From the NCBI RefSeq assembly GCF_004153455.1, contig NZ_SDQE01000001.1:620001-684000 (forward strand): a DNA stretch of 64,000 nucleotides. The letters are read 5' to 3'. Under the pieces are notes generated by a model. It was not told where the DNA came from, searched no databases, and was given only the letters and a program-made list of their open reading frames with translations. This DNA comes from Allopusillimonas ginsengisoli. Its GTDB lineage: Bacteria > Pseudomonadota > Gammaproteobacteria > Burkholderiales > Burkholderiaceae_B. Below, in pieces: positions 35,455 to 44,602 of the stretch (position 1 is the first letter of the stretch; each line of letters starts with the position of its first letter). A program made the position numbers and the translations under genes.

Positions 35455-36495
35455 CTAGATGGGGCGCGTTGTTGAGCGCCTTATAAGTTGGACAGGCGTC
35501 ACTACTTGCCTTGGCGTGGCATCGCCGGTTTCAAGATGCTCAAGCAATATCGATACGGTTGCCCGGGCCATGAGCTCAGAGTTCTGCTCTATTGTGGTCA
35601 GCCGATAGCCGCCCCATGCTGACTGCGGTACGTTATCGAACCCCACCACCTGAACATCTCTTGGAACTTCGTGGCCCATGTCGCGCAACGCATCGATGAC
35701 GGCAAAGGCCATGTGATCGTTAGCAACAAACAGGGCATCCGGCTTTTTGGCCAAGCTGAATAGTTCTCGTGTAGCAGCCTTAGCCGCATCAAAATCATAC
35801 TCGCCGCAAATATGCCCGAAGAGCCGTTTACGGTGCCGTGCAAGCTCCTCCTTTAAACCCTTCTCGCGGTCTTGCGTGGTGGATGAATCCTCCAGCCCCC
35901 TGACAAATGCGATACGTCGGGCGCCGCACTCGATCAAGGTCCTGGCAGCCAGACGACCACCTTCCAGATTGTCGGATGTAACCGTACTGGCCTCCTCTAC
36001 GGGCGCCAGGCGATTGAACAGTACGACCGGGATTCCGACGGCGTGGCAATGCGCAGCGAGCTGTGATGACATCGTTGTACTGGCAAGTACGATTCCATCA
36101 ACCTGATACTGGAGAATATCCAGCAGCAAGGCGTCGATGCCGTCCTCGCCTGTGCCCGTATCGCTACTTATAAAGAGCAGGACATGATACCCATGTAGCT
36201 GCAGCATTTGCGACAAACGCTCGATGACCGTTGGATAAAACTGATTGTGCAGATACGACACCACAATACCGATCATCCGTGACTTGCGGGTCGACAGCGT
36301 TCGAGCGATGGCATTGGGGCGGTAGCCAAGGGTTTTGGCTGCCTCAAGTACGATAGCTCGCGTTTTTTTCCCGACGCTCGCGCCAGGCGTAAACGTACGG
36401 CTCACCGCCGATGAACTTACTCCGGCAAGCGCCGCCACATCGGCCAGTGTCACCTGCCTGATAGCTGTCGATCCGAATTTCGCAGAATCAGTCAT
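35455..36495 (-). CDS. LacI-family transcriptional regulator
   Basis: The 346-residue repressor has an N-terminal LacI helix-turn-helix (about residues 13-60; VTLADVAALAGVSSSAVSRTF, then the hinge region GYRPNAIARTLSTRKSRMIG) and a periplasmic-binding-protein-like effector domain (about 65-340). The start at 36495 leaves a 10-bp gap to the upstream gene and begins just before the family core; a longer frame (36543) would overlap that gene. It is last in the HisD-like/IlvD operon, so it probably represses its own operon through the palindromes at 35392, 44329 and 44397. The effector is likely a sugar or sugar-acid-like ligand. Confidence 0.87.
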   Translation of the reverse strand: MTDSAKFGSTAIRQVTLADVAALAGVSSSAVSRTFTPGASVGKKTRAIVLEAAKTLGYRPNAIARTLSTRKSRMIGIVVSYLHNQFYPTVIERLSQMLQLHGYHVLLFISSDTGTGEDGIDALLLDILQYQVDGIVLASTTMSSQLAAHCHAVGIPVVLFNRLAPVEEASTVTSDNLEGGRLAARTLIECGARRIAFVRGLEDSSTTQDREKGLKEELARHRKRLFGHICGEYDFDAAKAATRELFSLAKKPDALFVANDHMAFAVIDALRDMGHEVPRDVQVVGFDNVPQSAWGGYRLTTIEQNSELMARATVSILLEHLETGDATPRQVVTPVQLIRRSTTRPI

Positions 36496-36505
36496 AAGTA
36501 GCCAT

Positions 36506-37672
36506 TCAAAGCGGTGCGACGGTTTTCCGGGCAAGCAATTCACTTGTCACATCGGAAAGCTCCGCGCAACCCAATAAAGCCATATTCCTGTCCACCTCAG
36601 TGGCAAGAATGGACAATACGCGCCCTGCGCCGGATGCGCCGGCCACCGCAGCACCATAAAGTGTAGCGCGTCCCACAAACACCAATGATGCTCCGAGCGC
36701 TATCGCTTTCAATACGTCGGTGCCGCGGCGAAATCCACCGTCTATCATGACGGGAAATCCCGTCGATACCGCATTGATGATCGATGGCAGGATGGCTAGC
36801 GGCGCTATAGTACCATCCAACTGGCGGCCTCCATGGTTTGAGACGATGATCCCGTCCGCGCCCATCTGCTCCGCCTTCTGGCCATCCTCAGGATGCATCA
36901 CGCCTTTTAGTACCAACCGGCCCTTCCATTGCTCGCGCAACCAGGCGATGTCATCCCAGCAGAGCCTATCTCTGCCGGTACGAAACCCGTGTGCCGGTTC
37001 TTGCGTAATCGGTGGGCCTATCTCTTCATAGAGGTTGGCAAAACGCGGAACCCCATTGGCGCGTAGCGTTTTCAGAAACACGCCGGCGCTCCAACGCGGG
37101 TGCAAAACGCCATCCAGCAAGAGTCGCGGCGTCATTCGAAAGGGAATAGTGAAATCCAGCCTTGCATTGTTCTCGCGATTGGCGGCCACGCAGGTATCAA
37201 TGGTTACTACCAGAACACCAATGCCTGCTGCCTCCAAACGCTCAAGAATGCGCGACATTCGAACACGATCGCCGGGAAAATAGGCCTGGTACCAGTTCTC
37301 CCGGCTTTCTTCCTGAAGTCGTTCAAGCGGAACACTGGATGATCCGCTGATAATGAACGGAACATCGGCCTCTTTCGCGGCACGGACCAGCTCCAAATCG
37401 CATTCGTGCCGCACCAGTGCCGCCAGGCCTGTGGGCGCGATACCCAGCGGCATTCTGTATCGGCGCCCCCACAGCTCTGTGGAAGTATCCCGCTTGTCCA
37501 CGACATTCAGGCCGCGAGGCATGAACCCGACGCTGTCAAACGCCTGATAATTTGCCCGCAAAGACTGCTCATCCTCCGTGCCTCCGCGAACATAGCCATA
37601 CACGCACCGGGGTAGCCGCTTTGCCGCCGCACGCTCAAAATCCGATACAGACAGAAAGCGTTCCAGTTTCAT
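36506..37672 (-). CDS. FMN-dependent 2-hydroxyacid dehydrogenase (LldD/glycolate oxidase family)
   Basis: This 388-residue FMN enzyme has the beta/alpha-barrel signatures PLGIAPTGLAALVRHECDLE near residue 78, LVLKGVMHPEDG near 240, SNHGGRQLDG with catalytic His near 268, and MIDGGFRRGTDVLKAIALGA near 300. Family members oxidise L-lactate, glycolate, mandelate or other (S)-2-hydroxyacids and pass electrons to quinone, cytochrome or oxygen. It overlaps the preceding D-2-hydroxyacid dehydrogenase gene by four bases (ATGA). In this operon it may oxidise a hydroxyacid released by the aldolase step. Confidence 0.88.
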   Translation of the reverse strand: MKLERFLSVSDFERAAAKRLPRCVYGYVRGGTEDEQSLRANYQAFDSVGFMPRGLNVVDKRDTSTELWGRRYRMPLGIAPTGLAALVRHECDLELVRAAKEADVPFIISGSSSVPLERLQEESRENWYQAYFPGDRVRMSRILERLEAAGIGVLVVTIDTCVAANRENNARLDFTIPFRMTPRLLLDGVLHPRWSAGVFLKTLRANGVPRFANLYEEIGPPITQEPAHGFRTGRDRLCWDDIAWLREQWKGRLVLKGVMHPEDGQKAEQMGADGIIVSNHGGRQLDGTIAPLAILPSIINAVSTGFPVMIDGGFRRGTDVLKAIALGASLVFVGRATLYGAAVAGASGAGRVLSILATEVDRNMALLGCAELSDVTSELLARKTVAPL

Positions 37673-38628
37673 GACGCCAGCACCTGCTTGTTCACAACGA
37701 CTGCCGGATCAAGTGAATCACGGAAGTAATCAATCACGTTCTGGGCAGCTTCCAGCGCCATCCGCCGCAGGCTCCCGTCCGTCAGAGAAGATATATGCGG
37801 CGACAGCACTACGTTGCCCAAGCCAACCAAGGGATGCTCGGCGCACAGCGGCTCGGACTCGAATACATCAAGCCCGGCGCCAAGAAGATGGCCATTCTTC
37901 AAAGCCTGTACCAGTGCGGCTTCGTCCACAACGGGCCCGCGCGATGTGTTGATCAGCACGGATCCCTGTTTCATCGCCAGTGGATTGATCGAATGACGTG
38001 TCTGCTCCGTCAATGGCAGGTGAAGGCTGACAACGTCTGCTTGAGCAAGCGCATCGGACAAATGCTCGACGCGCTGAACGCCTGACATCAAAGTAGCGCT
38101 ATCCGGCAACGCGGGATCATACGCCTGAACCTGCATATCGAATGCACGCAATCTATGCGCCGTAGCGGTACCAATGCGGCCTGCTCCCACGATGAGCGCA
38201 CGTTTACCAGCCAATTCAAACATTGGCATGGTCGCATTCGTGGACCAATTTCCCTTGCGCACCTCCAGATCAAAAAATGAAGTCCGTCGTGCCACAGCCA
38301 ATAGCAGCGACAGGGCGTGTTCAGCGACCGACACCGCATTGGCGTCTGGAGTGATTGTCAAAGGTATACGGCGTTCGTCAAGCGCCGTGACATCAACTGA
38401 GTCGTAGCCCACCCCATGTCGGGACACAACCTTGAGTTGCGTTGCGACGGCGATATCGGCGGTTCTCAGTGGCTGAAAACACAGAATCACGCCATCCGCA
38501 TTCGCCAGCCTGTCCGTGAATTGAGCGCTACAGGAGGCGTCGAGGACGTCAATGGTGAAACTTGGTTCGGCGCGTAGCAATGCTATGCCCGGCTCGGCGA
38601 TTTTCCTGGAAACAAGAATATGTGGCAT
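37669..38628 (-). CDS. NAD-dependent D-2-hydroxyacid dehydrogenase
   Basis: This 319-residue enzyme is of the SerA/PGDH-like family. The NAD-binding loop is ALIVGAGRIGTATAHRL near residue 142; the catalytic Arg is in LINTSRGPVVDEAALV (near 228) and the catalytic His in VLSPHISSLTDG (near 280). It interconverts a 2-keto acid and a D-2-hydroxyacid. With the FMN enzyme encoded just downstream, the pair could invert or fully oxidise a 2-hydroxyacid. The substrate is not evident from sequence. It starts nine bases after the dehydratase gene. Confidence 0.88.
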   Translation of the reverse strand: MPHILVSRKIAEPGIALLRAEPSFTIDVLDASCSAQFTDRLANADGVILCFQPLRTADIAVATQLKVVSRHGVGYDSVDVTALDERRIPLTITPDANAVSVAEHALSLLLAVARRTSFFDLEVRKGNWSTNATMPMFELAGKRALIVGAGRIGTATAHRLRAFDMQVQAYDPALPDSATLMSGVQRVEHLSDALAQADVVSLHLPLTEQTRHSINPLAMKQGSVLINTSRGPVVDEAALVQALKNGHLLGAGLDVFESEPLCAEHPLVGLGNVVLSPHISSLTDGSLRRMALEAAQNVIDYFRDSLDPAVVVNKQVLAS

Positions 38629-38637
38629 TGAACAATC

Positions 38638-40377
38638 TCAGTGGATTTCGGGCTCGGGAACAGGATCCGTTCCCATCAGAAAGTCAAAGTCGCAGCCCTT
38701 GTCAGCCTGCTGTATATGCGCCATGACCAGCTTCCCATAACCACGGGGGAATCGCTCTTCGGGCTGCTTCCAGTGCTTGCGCCTTTCCGCAAGGGTCTCA
38801 TCAGACAACAGAACGTCCAGTGTTTTCGCGTTGGCATCAAGGCGGATGGTGTCGCCGGTCTGTATAAGCGCCAAAGGACCTCCTATCCAGCTTTCTGGCG
38901 ACACATGCAAAACACAGGTGCCATAGCTGGTTCCCGACATGCGCGCATCTGATATGCGAACCATATCCCGCACGCCTTGCTTGAGCAGCTTGCGCGGAAT
39001 AGGCATCATGCCCCACTCGGGCATGCCAGGTCCGCCCAGTGGCCCGGCGTTACGCAGGACAAGCACAGAGTCTTCGCACACATCCAGATCATCGCGATCA
39101 ATCAGATCCATCATGTGATCGTAGCTGTCGAATACAAGGGCCCGCCCGGTATGTTGAAGAAACCGTTGATCCATGGCGCCAGTCTTTAGCACAGCTCCGT
39201 CGGGAGCCAGATTCCCTCGCAAGACAACCAGCCCGCCATCCGTCTTCACCGGGTTGTCTCGGCGCCGAATCACATCGTCATTCCAGATCTTTGCACTGGA
39301 AATGTTTTCGCCCAGCGTTTTCCCGTTGCAGTTCAAGGCCTCAAGATGGAGCAGGTCCTGTATCTCCCGCAACAAGGCAGGCAGACCCCCGGCATAGTGG
39401 AAATCCTCCATCAGATAGGTGTTTCCAACTGGGCGGATATTCGCCAGCACCGGCGTGCGCGCACTGACCTGGTTGAAGTCGTCCAACACTAGGTTGACGC
39501 CCGCACGCCCCGCCATGGCAACCAGATGAATAACCGCATTGGTCGATCCTCCGTTGGTCATCAAGGTGGTTGCGGCGTTCTGAAACGCTGCCGGCGTCAG
39601 AATGTCACGGATTTTGAGATCTTCCCACACCATTTCAACAATGCGCTTGCCGCATTGAGCCGCCATCCGGCCGTGCCCGGAATCAGGCGCCGGTATGGAG
39701 CTTGCACCCGGAAGCGAAACGCCCAAGGCTTCGCAGATCGTCGCCATCGTCGATGCGGTACCCATCGTCATGCAGGTTCCCGGTGACCGCGCGATACTGG
39801 CCTCGACCTCGCGGTGCTCTTCTTCCGTGATATTGCCCATGCGGCGCTCATCCCAGAACTTCCACTGGTCGGACCCCGATCCCAGCGTCTGGCCTCGCCA
39901 CCGGGCCGTCAACATCGGACCGGCCGGAAGAAAAATGGTTGGCAGGTTCATGCTGGTCGCCCCCATCACCAGCGCCGGCGTGGTCTTGTCGCAGCCACCC
40001 AGCAACACCGCACCGTCGATGGGATAAGACCGCAACAACTCTTCTGTTTCCATCGCCAGAAGATTGCGGTACATCATCGTTGTGGGCTTCTGTATCGTTT
40101 CAGCCAGTGTGATGGCAGGCAGCTCAACAGGAAAGCCGCCGGCCTGCCAAACGCCCCGTTTTACGTTCTCGGCGCGCGCCCGCAGATGCGTATGGCAAGG
40201 GTTGATCTCGGACCATGTATTGACGATGCCGATCACGGGTTTGCCTACAAAGTCCTCGCGATCGAGCTCCATTTGCATCGTACGCGAACGATGGCCGAAT
40301 GCCCTCAAATCCTGCGCACCGTACCATCTATGGCTGCGCAGAGATTCCGGGGTCTTTTTGTGCTTTGTATCGCTCAT
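38638..40377 (-). CDS. IlvD/Edd-family dehydratase (sugar-acid dehydratase type)
   Basis: The 579-residue dehydratase has three cluster cysteines: Cys61 (INPCHTHL), Cys129 (GGCDKTTPA) and Cys202 (GTCMTMGTASTM). Their spacing matches [2Fe-2S] enzymes such as L-arabinonate and D-xylonate dehydratases rather than the [4Fe-4S] Edd type. It removes water from a 2,3-dihydroxy acid to give a 2-keto-3-deoxy acid. The start at 40377 begins MSDTKHKK two bases past the Bug stop; a longer frame would overlap that gene. In this operon it is the strongest hint that a sugar acid or similar polyhydroxy acid is the substrate. Confidence 0.9.
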   Translation of the reverse strand: MSDTKHKKTPESLRSHRWYGAQDLRAFGHRSRTMQMELDREDFVGKPVIGIVNTWSEINPCHTHLRARAENVKRGVWQAGGFPVELPAITLAETIQKPTTMMYRNLLAMETEELLRSYPIDGAVLLGGCDKTTPALVMGATSMNLPTIFLPAGPMLTARWRGQTLGSGSDQWKFWDERRMGNITEEEHREVEASIARSPGTCMTMGTASTMATICEALGVSLPGASSIPAPDSGHGRMAAQCGKRIVEMVWEDLKIRDILTPAAFQNAATTLMTNGGSTNAVIHLVAMAGRAGVNLVLDDFNQVSARTPVLANIRPVGNTYLMEDFHYAGGLPALLREIQDLLHLEALNCNGKTLGENISSAKIWNDDVIRRRDNPVKTDGGLVVLRGNLAPDGAVLKTGAMDQRFLQHTGRALVFDSYDHMMDLIDRDDLDVCEDSVLVLRNAGPLGGPGMPEWGMMPIPRKLLKQGVRDMVRISDARMSGTSYGTCVLHVSPESWIGGPLALIQTGDTIRLDANAKTLDVLLSDETLAERRKHWKQPEERFPRGYGKLVMAHIQQADKGCDFDFLMGTDPVPEPEIH

Positions 40378-40379
40378 GA

Positions 40380-41363
40380 TCAGAGTTCGATATCCAGGTT
40401 GTTGATGATATCGCCCCACTTCTTCTCATCTTGACGCAAATTGGCCGTTACCTCTTGGGGATCCGAGGCGTGCATACGTACGCCCAGCGCGTCGGTCTTG
40501 CGCCGCAGTTGTGCATCACTGTTCAACTCCAGCATTGCAGAAGAGAGCTTCGATTGAATTTCGGGCGGCAAGTTCTTGGGCGCGACTAATGCCATCCAGA
40601 ATACAGCCTCGAAATCCTTCAGGTCGGCGGCCTCGTTCATAGTGGGCACGTCGGGGAGCATGGACAGCCGCTCTGCTGTCGTCACCGCCAACCCTTTGGT
40701 ACGTCCCGCCCTCATCATCGGCGCCGCCTCGTTTGCAGCGGAAAACATCATGTGAATCTGCCCGCCAACCAGGTCCTGCGATGCCGGCGCGCCTCCTTTG
40801 TAATGGGCAACAATCATGTCAAGCCCAAACTCATTGATAAAGTATTCAGCGGCCAAGTGGTTAATCGAGCCTAAGCCAGATGTACCGATTGCATACTTTC
40901 CCGGATGAGCTTTGATCAAGGTCACCAGATCCTTCACGTTATCTGCGCCCATGTCTTTATTCACCTGCAGCACAAACGGCGAATAAAGCAACATCGAGAT
41001 AGGCGTGAAATCCTCATAGGGCTTGTAGCCGACCTGGGGTTGCAGAATCGGGTTCAGAACCAAGGATACCGGCGCCGCATACAGAGTGTAACCATCGGGC
41101 TTCTGGTGCACCATCCAGTTGCTGGCTACCGTCGAGGCTGCTCCAGGGCGATTTTCCACAATGATGTTACCGCCGATCTTTGCCGACAAAGCTTCGGCTA
41201 TCGTTCGAGCCGACACATCACTCATGCCACCGGCAGGATACGGCATGACCAACTTGATGGGTCCCGACGGATAGTTGTCTGCGGTCGCAGCCAAGGCCGA
41301 TCCGACTGCGGTTGCGGCAATACCCAACGCCATTAGGGCGCGCAAAAAAAACTTTCTGTTCAT
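40380..41363 (-). CDS. Bug/TctC-family receptor of the LacI-controlled operon
   Basis: The 327-residue receptor has a signal peptide (residues 1-26, cut near ALAATADN), IKLVMPYPAGGMSDVSARTIAEALSAK in two adjoining blocks, and VENRPGAASTVASNWMV. It is the only transport gene inside the operon; no TctA/TctB is encoded nearby, so it must use permeases encoded elsewhere. Its place between the RraA-like aldolase and the IlvD-type dehydratase genes implies that its ligand enters this pathway. Confidence 0.9.
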   Translation of the reverse strand: MNRKFFLRALMALGIAATAVGSALAATADNYPSGPIKLVMPYPAGGMSDVSARTIAEALSAKIGGNIIVENRPGAASTVASNWMVHQKPDGYTLYAAPVSLVLNPILQPQVGYKPYEDFTPISMLLYSPFVLQVNKDMGADNVKDLVTLIKAHPGKYAIGTSGLGSINHLAAEYFINEFGLDMIVAHYKGGAPASQDLVGGQIHMMFSAANEAAPMMRAGRTKGLAVTTAERLSMLPDVPTMNEAADLKDFEAVFWMALVAPKNLPPEIQSKLSSAMLELNSDAQLRRKTDALGVRMHASDPQEVTANLRQDEKKWGDIINNLDIEL

Positions 41364-41416
41364 ACGTTGTCTCCGTCAAATGCCTGATGCGTCAGGCCGC
41401 CATTTATGAAATCAGG

Positions 41417-42136
41417 TTAGTGAATGTCGTCGGCCTCAGCCATTGCGCGCTTGAGATCTTCGGTAGAAAAGCCCGGAAGTTTGGACGCTTCGATCAGCGG
41501 TCTTTCCTTTGCTGTAATAACTTCTATGCCATGAGGCAACGCTGCTAACCCATCGGCTGGTATCACTACTGCACCGTGTCTGTCCGCATGAATCAGATCA
41601 CCATCCTCGATGGTCAATCCGTGAATTTCTACGGGCTCGCCGATGGTGACAATTTGTGCAAAGCCATGGCTGGGAGAAATGGTGCCAGCCAAAATCTGAA
41701 AGCCTTCGGCCAGCATCCCGAAGTCGCGCATCGCACCGTTGGTCAGCACACCCGTCACGCCCAGGCCTTTCAGCACGTTGCTGTGTACCTCCCCCCAGAA
41801 AGCGCCCAGGCCAGGCTCATCATCGATGTCCTGCATCACACAAAAAGTGGGAATCCCCTTGCCTTCCAGGTGCTCATACCAGGCAATTCGCCGGGCCTTG
41901 ATGGTGTCCAGCGGTTCGGTGTAAGGATGTGCCGTGCGCAGAGTTGCCGTGCGTGCAAAGCCAACCACAGGCTTCATATCAGGATGCGCCGCATAGAAAG
42001 CGCCTCGTGTAAAACCCTTGTTCGTTCGGGTGCCTGTAGCAATCTCCAGCGCATTGCAAATAGTGGGCGTATCAACCGAGGTCAGCACCTCGATCAAGTC
42101 CGGCGTAAGCAGCGCCGGATCTATTTTGGTCGACAT
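41417..42136 (-). CDS. RraA-like/HMG-type aldolase family protein
   Basis: The 239-residue protein belongs to the RraA/4-hydroxy-4-methyl-2-oxoglutarate aldolase fold. The family signature is G-E-V-H-S-N-V-L-K-G-L-G-V-T-G-V-L-T-N-G-A-M-R-D, where the conserved G-x3-N and R-D residues bind the pyruvoyl moiety and metal, followed by DLIHADRHGAVVIP. True aldolases of this family split 4-hydroxy-2-oxo acids into pyruvate and an aldehyde or keto acid. It could therefore cleave the keto-deoxy acid made by the IlvD-type dehydratase. An RNase-inhibitor (RraA) role is unlikely given the catabolic context. Confidence 0.8.
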   Translation of the reverse strand: MSTKIDPALLTPDLIEVLTSVDTPTICNALEIATGTRTNKGFTRGAFYAAHPDMKPVVGFARTATLRTAHPYTEPLDTIKARRIAWYEHLEGKGIPTFCVMQDIDDEPGLGAFWGEVHSNVLKGLGVTGVLTNGAMRDFGMLAEGFQILAGTISPSHGFAQIVTIGEPVEIHGLTIEDGDLIHADRHGAVVIPADGLAALPHGIEVITAKERPLIEASKLPGFSTEDLKRAMAEADDIH

Positions 42137-42190
42137 AGCGGTTCCTTATGTAGCATTAACTTTATTGATTCAATACACGTGACGGCCGCT

Positions 42191-42952
42191 TCAGGATGCC
42201 GTCCATCCACCGTCCACCATGATTGAAGAACCAGTAATCATGGCGGACGCGTCGCTGGCCAGAAACACCACGGCTCCCATGATGTCTTCTAAACTTGCCA
42301 TTCGGCCCAGTGCAATATTGGAGTCTACGTATTGCTTGAATGCCGGATCATTCAGCATCGTCTTGGTCATCTCGGTTTCTATGAAGGTTGGACATATCGT
42401 ATTGACGCGGATAGCCGCCGGCCCCAATTCCAGCGCAAGCGCCTTTGAGAACCCTTCAATGGCGTGCTTGGTCGCGCAATACACCGTTCGCTTCGGCCCA
42501 CCCACATGCCCCATCTGCGATGACATATTGATGACACTGCCTCGTAAACTGTTTTCTTGCATCAGACGTGCTGCCTCGCGTGTCACATAGAACGCCGCCT
42601 TGACATTCAAATCGATGACGTCATCCAGGTCAGCATCCTCCAAGTGTGAAAGGAGAGCCGGACGATTCGTACCCGCGTTATTGACCACAACATGAAACGG
42701 GCCATATTCGATCATTCCGCGTCTCACAGCCGCCGAGTCGGTCACATCAAGCGTCCACAACGCCACCTGGGCATCGGGAGCGGCTTCCAGCACCACCTGC
42801 TTTGCGGCCTGCAAATCACTTTCCGTCCGGGCCGCCAACACGACCTGCGCTCCAGCCTGTGTCAATGCACAGGCTGCTGCCAGCCCTATGCCGCGGCTGG
42901 CGCCGGTTATCAAGGCCTTGCGACCATCCACACGAAAGCTAGGCATACGCAT
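42191..42952 (-). CDS. Short-chain dehydrogenase/reductase
   Basis: This 253-residue classical SDR has the NAD(P) motif TGASRGIG near residue 17, NNAGTNRPAL near 90, catalytic Ser in INMSSQMGHVGG and Tyr-x3-Lys in YCATKHAIEG near 155-159, and a C-terminal SSIMVDGGWTAS. It oxidises or reduces a secondary alcohol. It follows the HisD-like gene by 24 bp. An alternative start two codons later (MPSFRV) is possible. The specific substrate is inferred only as a pathway intermediate of this operon. Confidence 0.88.
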   Translation of the reverse strand: MRMPSFRVDGRKALITGASRGIGLAAACALTQAGAQVVLAARTESDLQAAKQVVLEAAPDAQVALWTLDVTDSAAVRRGMIEYGPFHVVVNNAGTNRPALLSHLEDADLDDVIDLNVKAAFYVTREAARLMQENSLRGSVINMSSQMGHVGGPKRTVYCATKHAIEGFSKALALELGPAAIRVNTICPTFIETEMTKTMLNDPAFKQYVDSNIALGRMASLEDIMGAVVFLASDASAMITGSSIMVDGGWTAS

Positions 42953-42976
42953 AGCCTTACCCTCCCACTTTTGCGA

Positions 42977-44311
42977 TTATTGGTCCGATGCCGCCAACGG
43001 AGATACCGGCTGGTACCAGGGCACCTCGGGGCGATCGCCATAGCGGCGCACACGCAGATTGGCTTGCTCACCATGCCCTGCGAAGTTTTCCATATGGCAT
43101 AGTCGCGAGCCATACTCGCCGATCAACGCGGATGCCTCATCAGTAACAACCTTCTGGTAGGTGCAGGTCTTGATGAACTTTCCGACCCACAGTCCTCCCG
43201 TGTAGCGGGCCGCACGCTTGGTCGGCAACGTATGGTTGGTTCCGATCACCTTGTCTCCAAACGACACGTTGGTACGCGGCCCCAGGAACAACGCGCCATA
43301 GTTGGTCATTTGCTTCAGGAACACATCCGGGTCTTCGGTCAGGACCTGCACGTGTTCGTAGGCAAGCGCATCCGCAATCTCGATCATTTCTTCCTGAGTG
43401 TCGCAAACAATGACTTGCCCGTAGTCCGCCCAAGAAATGCGAGCGATGTCAGCCGTCGGCAAGACCTGCAGTTGCCGTTCAATTTCAGCCATGGTGTCAC
43501 GTGCAAGCTGTTCATCCGTAGTCAGCAGCACCGCAGGTGAAGTGGGGCCGTGCTCGGCCTGACCCAGCAAGTCCACCGCACACATTTCGGCATCCGCTGT
43601 ACTGTCCGCAATCACCAGGGTTTCCGTAGGTCCGGCGAACAGGTCAATACCCACTCTGCCAAAGAGCTGACGCTTGGCTTCGGCTACAAACATATTCCCC
43701 GGTCCCACCAACATGTCGACAGCAGAGATACTCTCCGTCCCCAAAGCCATGGCGCCAATGGCCTGCACCCCACCCAACACCAGAATCTCTTCGGCGCCGG
43801 CAAAATGCATGGCGGCAACGATTGCCGGGTGAGGGGCGCCCTGGAACGGAGGCGCAGTCGACACGATGCGTTTGACCCCAGCCACCTTGGCGGTGAGCAC
43901 GCTCATGTGTGCCGATGCGATCATGGGATATTTCCCGCCGGGCACGTAACAACCTACGGCATCGATAGGAATGTGTTTATGGCCAAGAATGACGCCAGGC
44001 ATTGTTTCAACCTCCACATCTTTCATGGAGTTACGTTGAATGGCGGCAAATCCCCCAATCTGCTTCTGTGCGAACTTAATGTCTTCTATTTCCAGTGGTG
44101 ACAACTGCTTGACCGCAGCCTCAACCTCCGCTGGCGATAACTGAAAGCGCTCTGGCGCCCATCCATCGAACTTCTGCGACAGCTCACGCACGGCATCGTC
44201 GCCACGCTTTTCAATATCGGCCAGTATCGCCTCAACAGTGGCGCGAACCTTGGCATCGCTCTCGGCGATCGCTTGCTCATCCTTGCCTTTTTTCAAGTAC
44301 CTGACAGCCAT
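42977..44311 (-). CDS. Histidinol-dehydrogenase-family alcohol dehydrogenase (HisD-like paralogue)
   Basis: The 444-residue protein covers the HisD fold: [22 protein letters not shown] near residue 112, [18 protein letters not shown] near 205, metal-ligand region [14 protein letters not shown] near 260, catalytic Glu-His in [11 protein letters not shown] near 325, and [18 protein letters not shown] near 370. It lies outside any histidine operon and has the degenerate C-terminus of catabolic paralogues such as the sulfopropanediol dehydrogenase HpsN. Family chemistry is NAD-dependent four-electron oxidation of a primary alcohol to an acid. It is the first gene of the LacI-controlled operon; AGGAAG precedes the ATG. 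Confidence 0.87.
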   Translation of the reverse strand: MAVRYLKKGKDEQAIAESDAKVRATVEAILADIEKRGDDAVRELSQKFDGWAPERFQLSPAEVEAAVKQLSPLEIEDIKFAQKQIGGFAAIQRNSMKDVEVETMPGVILGHKHIPIDAVGCYVPGGKYPMIASAHMSVLTAKVAGVKRIVSTAPPFQGAPHPAIVAAMHFAGAEEILVLGGVQAIGAMALGTESISAVDMLVGPGNMFVAEAKRQLFGRVGIDLFAGPTETLVIADSTADAEMCAVDLLGQAEHGPTSPAVLLTTDEQLARDTMAEIERQLQVLPTADIARISWADYGQVIVCDTQEEMIEIADALAYEHVQVLTEDPDVFLKQMTNYGALFLGPRTNVSFGDKVIGTNHTLPTKRAARYTGGLWVGKFIKTCTYQKVVTDEASALIGEYGSRLCHMENFAGHGEQANLRVRRYGDRPEVPWYQPVSPLAASDQ

Positions 44312-44328
44312 TTGTTACTTCCTGTTAT

Positions 44329-44346
44329 TTTGCAAGCGCTTGCAAA
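44329..44346. promoter_or_regulatory. LacI-type operator 1 of the HisD-like operon (perfect palindrome)
   Basis: TTTGCAAGCGCTTGCAAA is a perfect 18-bp palindrome with a central CG, typical of LacI/GalR-family operators. It lies 18 bp upstream of the HisD-like start codon, just before the ribosome-binding site, where a bound repressor would block transcription. Confidence 0.8.
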
Positions 44347-44396
44347 TTTTGATCTAAATACCCAACCGGCTGGGCGACCGAGAAACTATATCGATT

Positions 44397-44414
44397 TTTG
44401 CAAGCGCATGCAAA
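44397..44414. promoter_or_regulatory. LacI-type operator 2 of the HisD-like operon
   Basis: This site matches the perfect palindrome at 44329 in 17 of 18 positions (one change in the right half). The two centres are 68 bp apart, which would allow cooperative binding or looping. The rest of the 44415-44570 gap shows no gene. Confidence 0.75.
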
Positions 44415-44570
44415 CTATTTCCTATGCCAATTCAGTCCAATATGATAAGGGTTTTCCCTGGTATATCTGCATGACTAACGTGATCAATGCCCTTTCCACA
44501 GGACAGGCATATGGCGCTGATGCGACACAGCCGTATGAGTTGTCTATCTATCCTGTGAGCCTGTCCGCGT

Positions 44571-44576
44571 TATAAT
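44571..44576 (+). promoter_or_regulatory. -10 box upstream of the DUF6932-like module
   Basis: TATAAT matches the sigma-70 -10 consensus exactly and lies 26 bp before the ATG at 44603. No good -35 box is seen at the expected distance. GGAG (44594-44597) is the ribosome-binding site. Confidence 0.45.
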
Positions 44577-44602
44577 ATAACGATGCGTTAAACGGAGTTT
44601 GT

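Noticed and set aside
38638-40377. Sulfoquinovose Entner-Doudoroff dehydratase
   Set aside because: IlvD/Edd enzymes occur in that pathway, but no sulfoquinovosidase, lactonase or sulfolactaldehyde enzyme is present here.
42977-44311. Assignment of the HisD-like gene as dihydroxypropanesulfonate dehydrogenase HpsN
   Set aside because: The family fits, but no sulfolactate lyase or sulfonate transporter is nearby and the IlvD/RraA genes suggest a sugar-acid route, so only the family is called.
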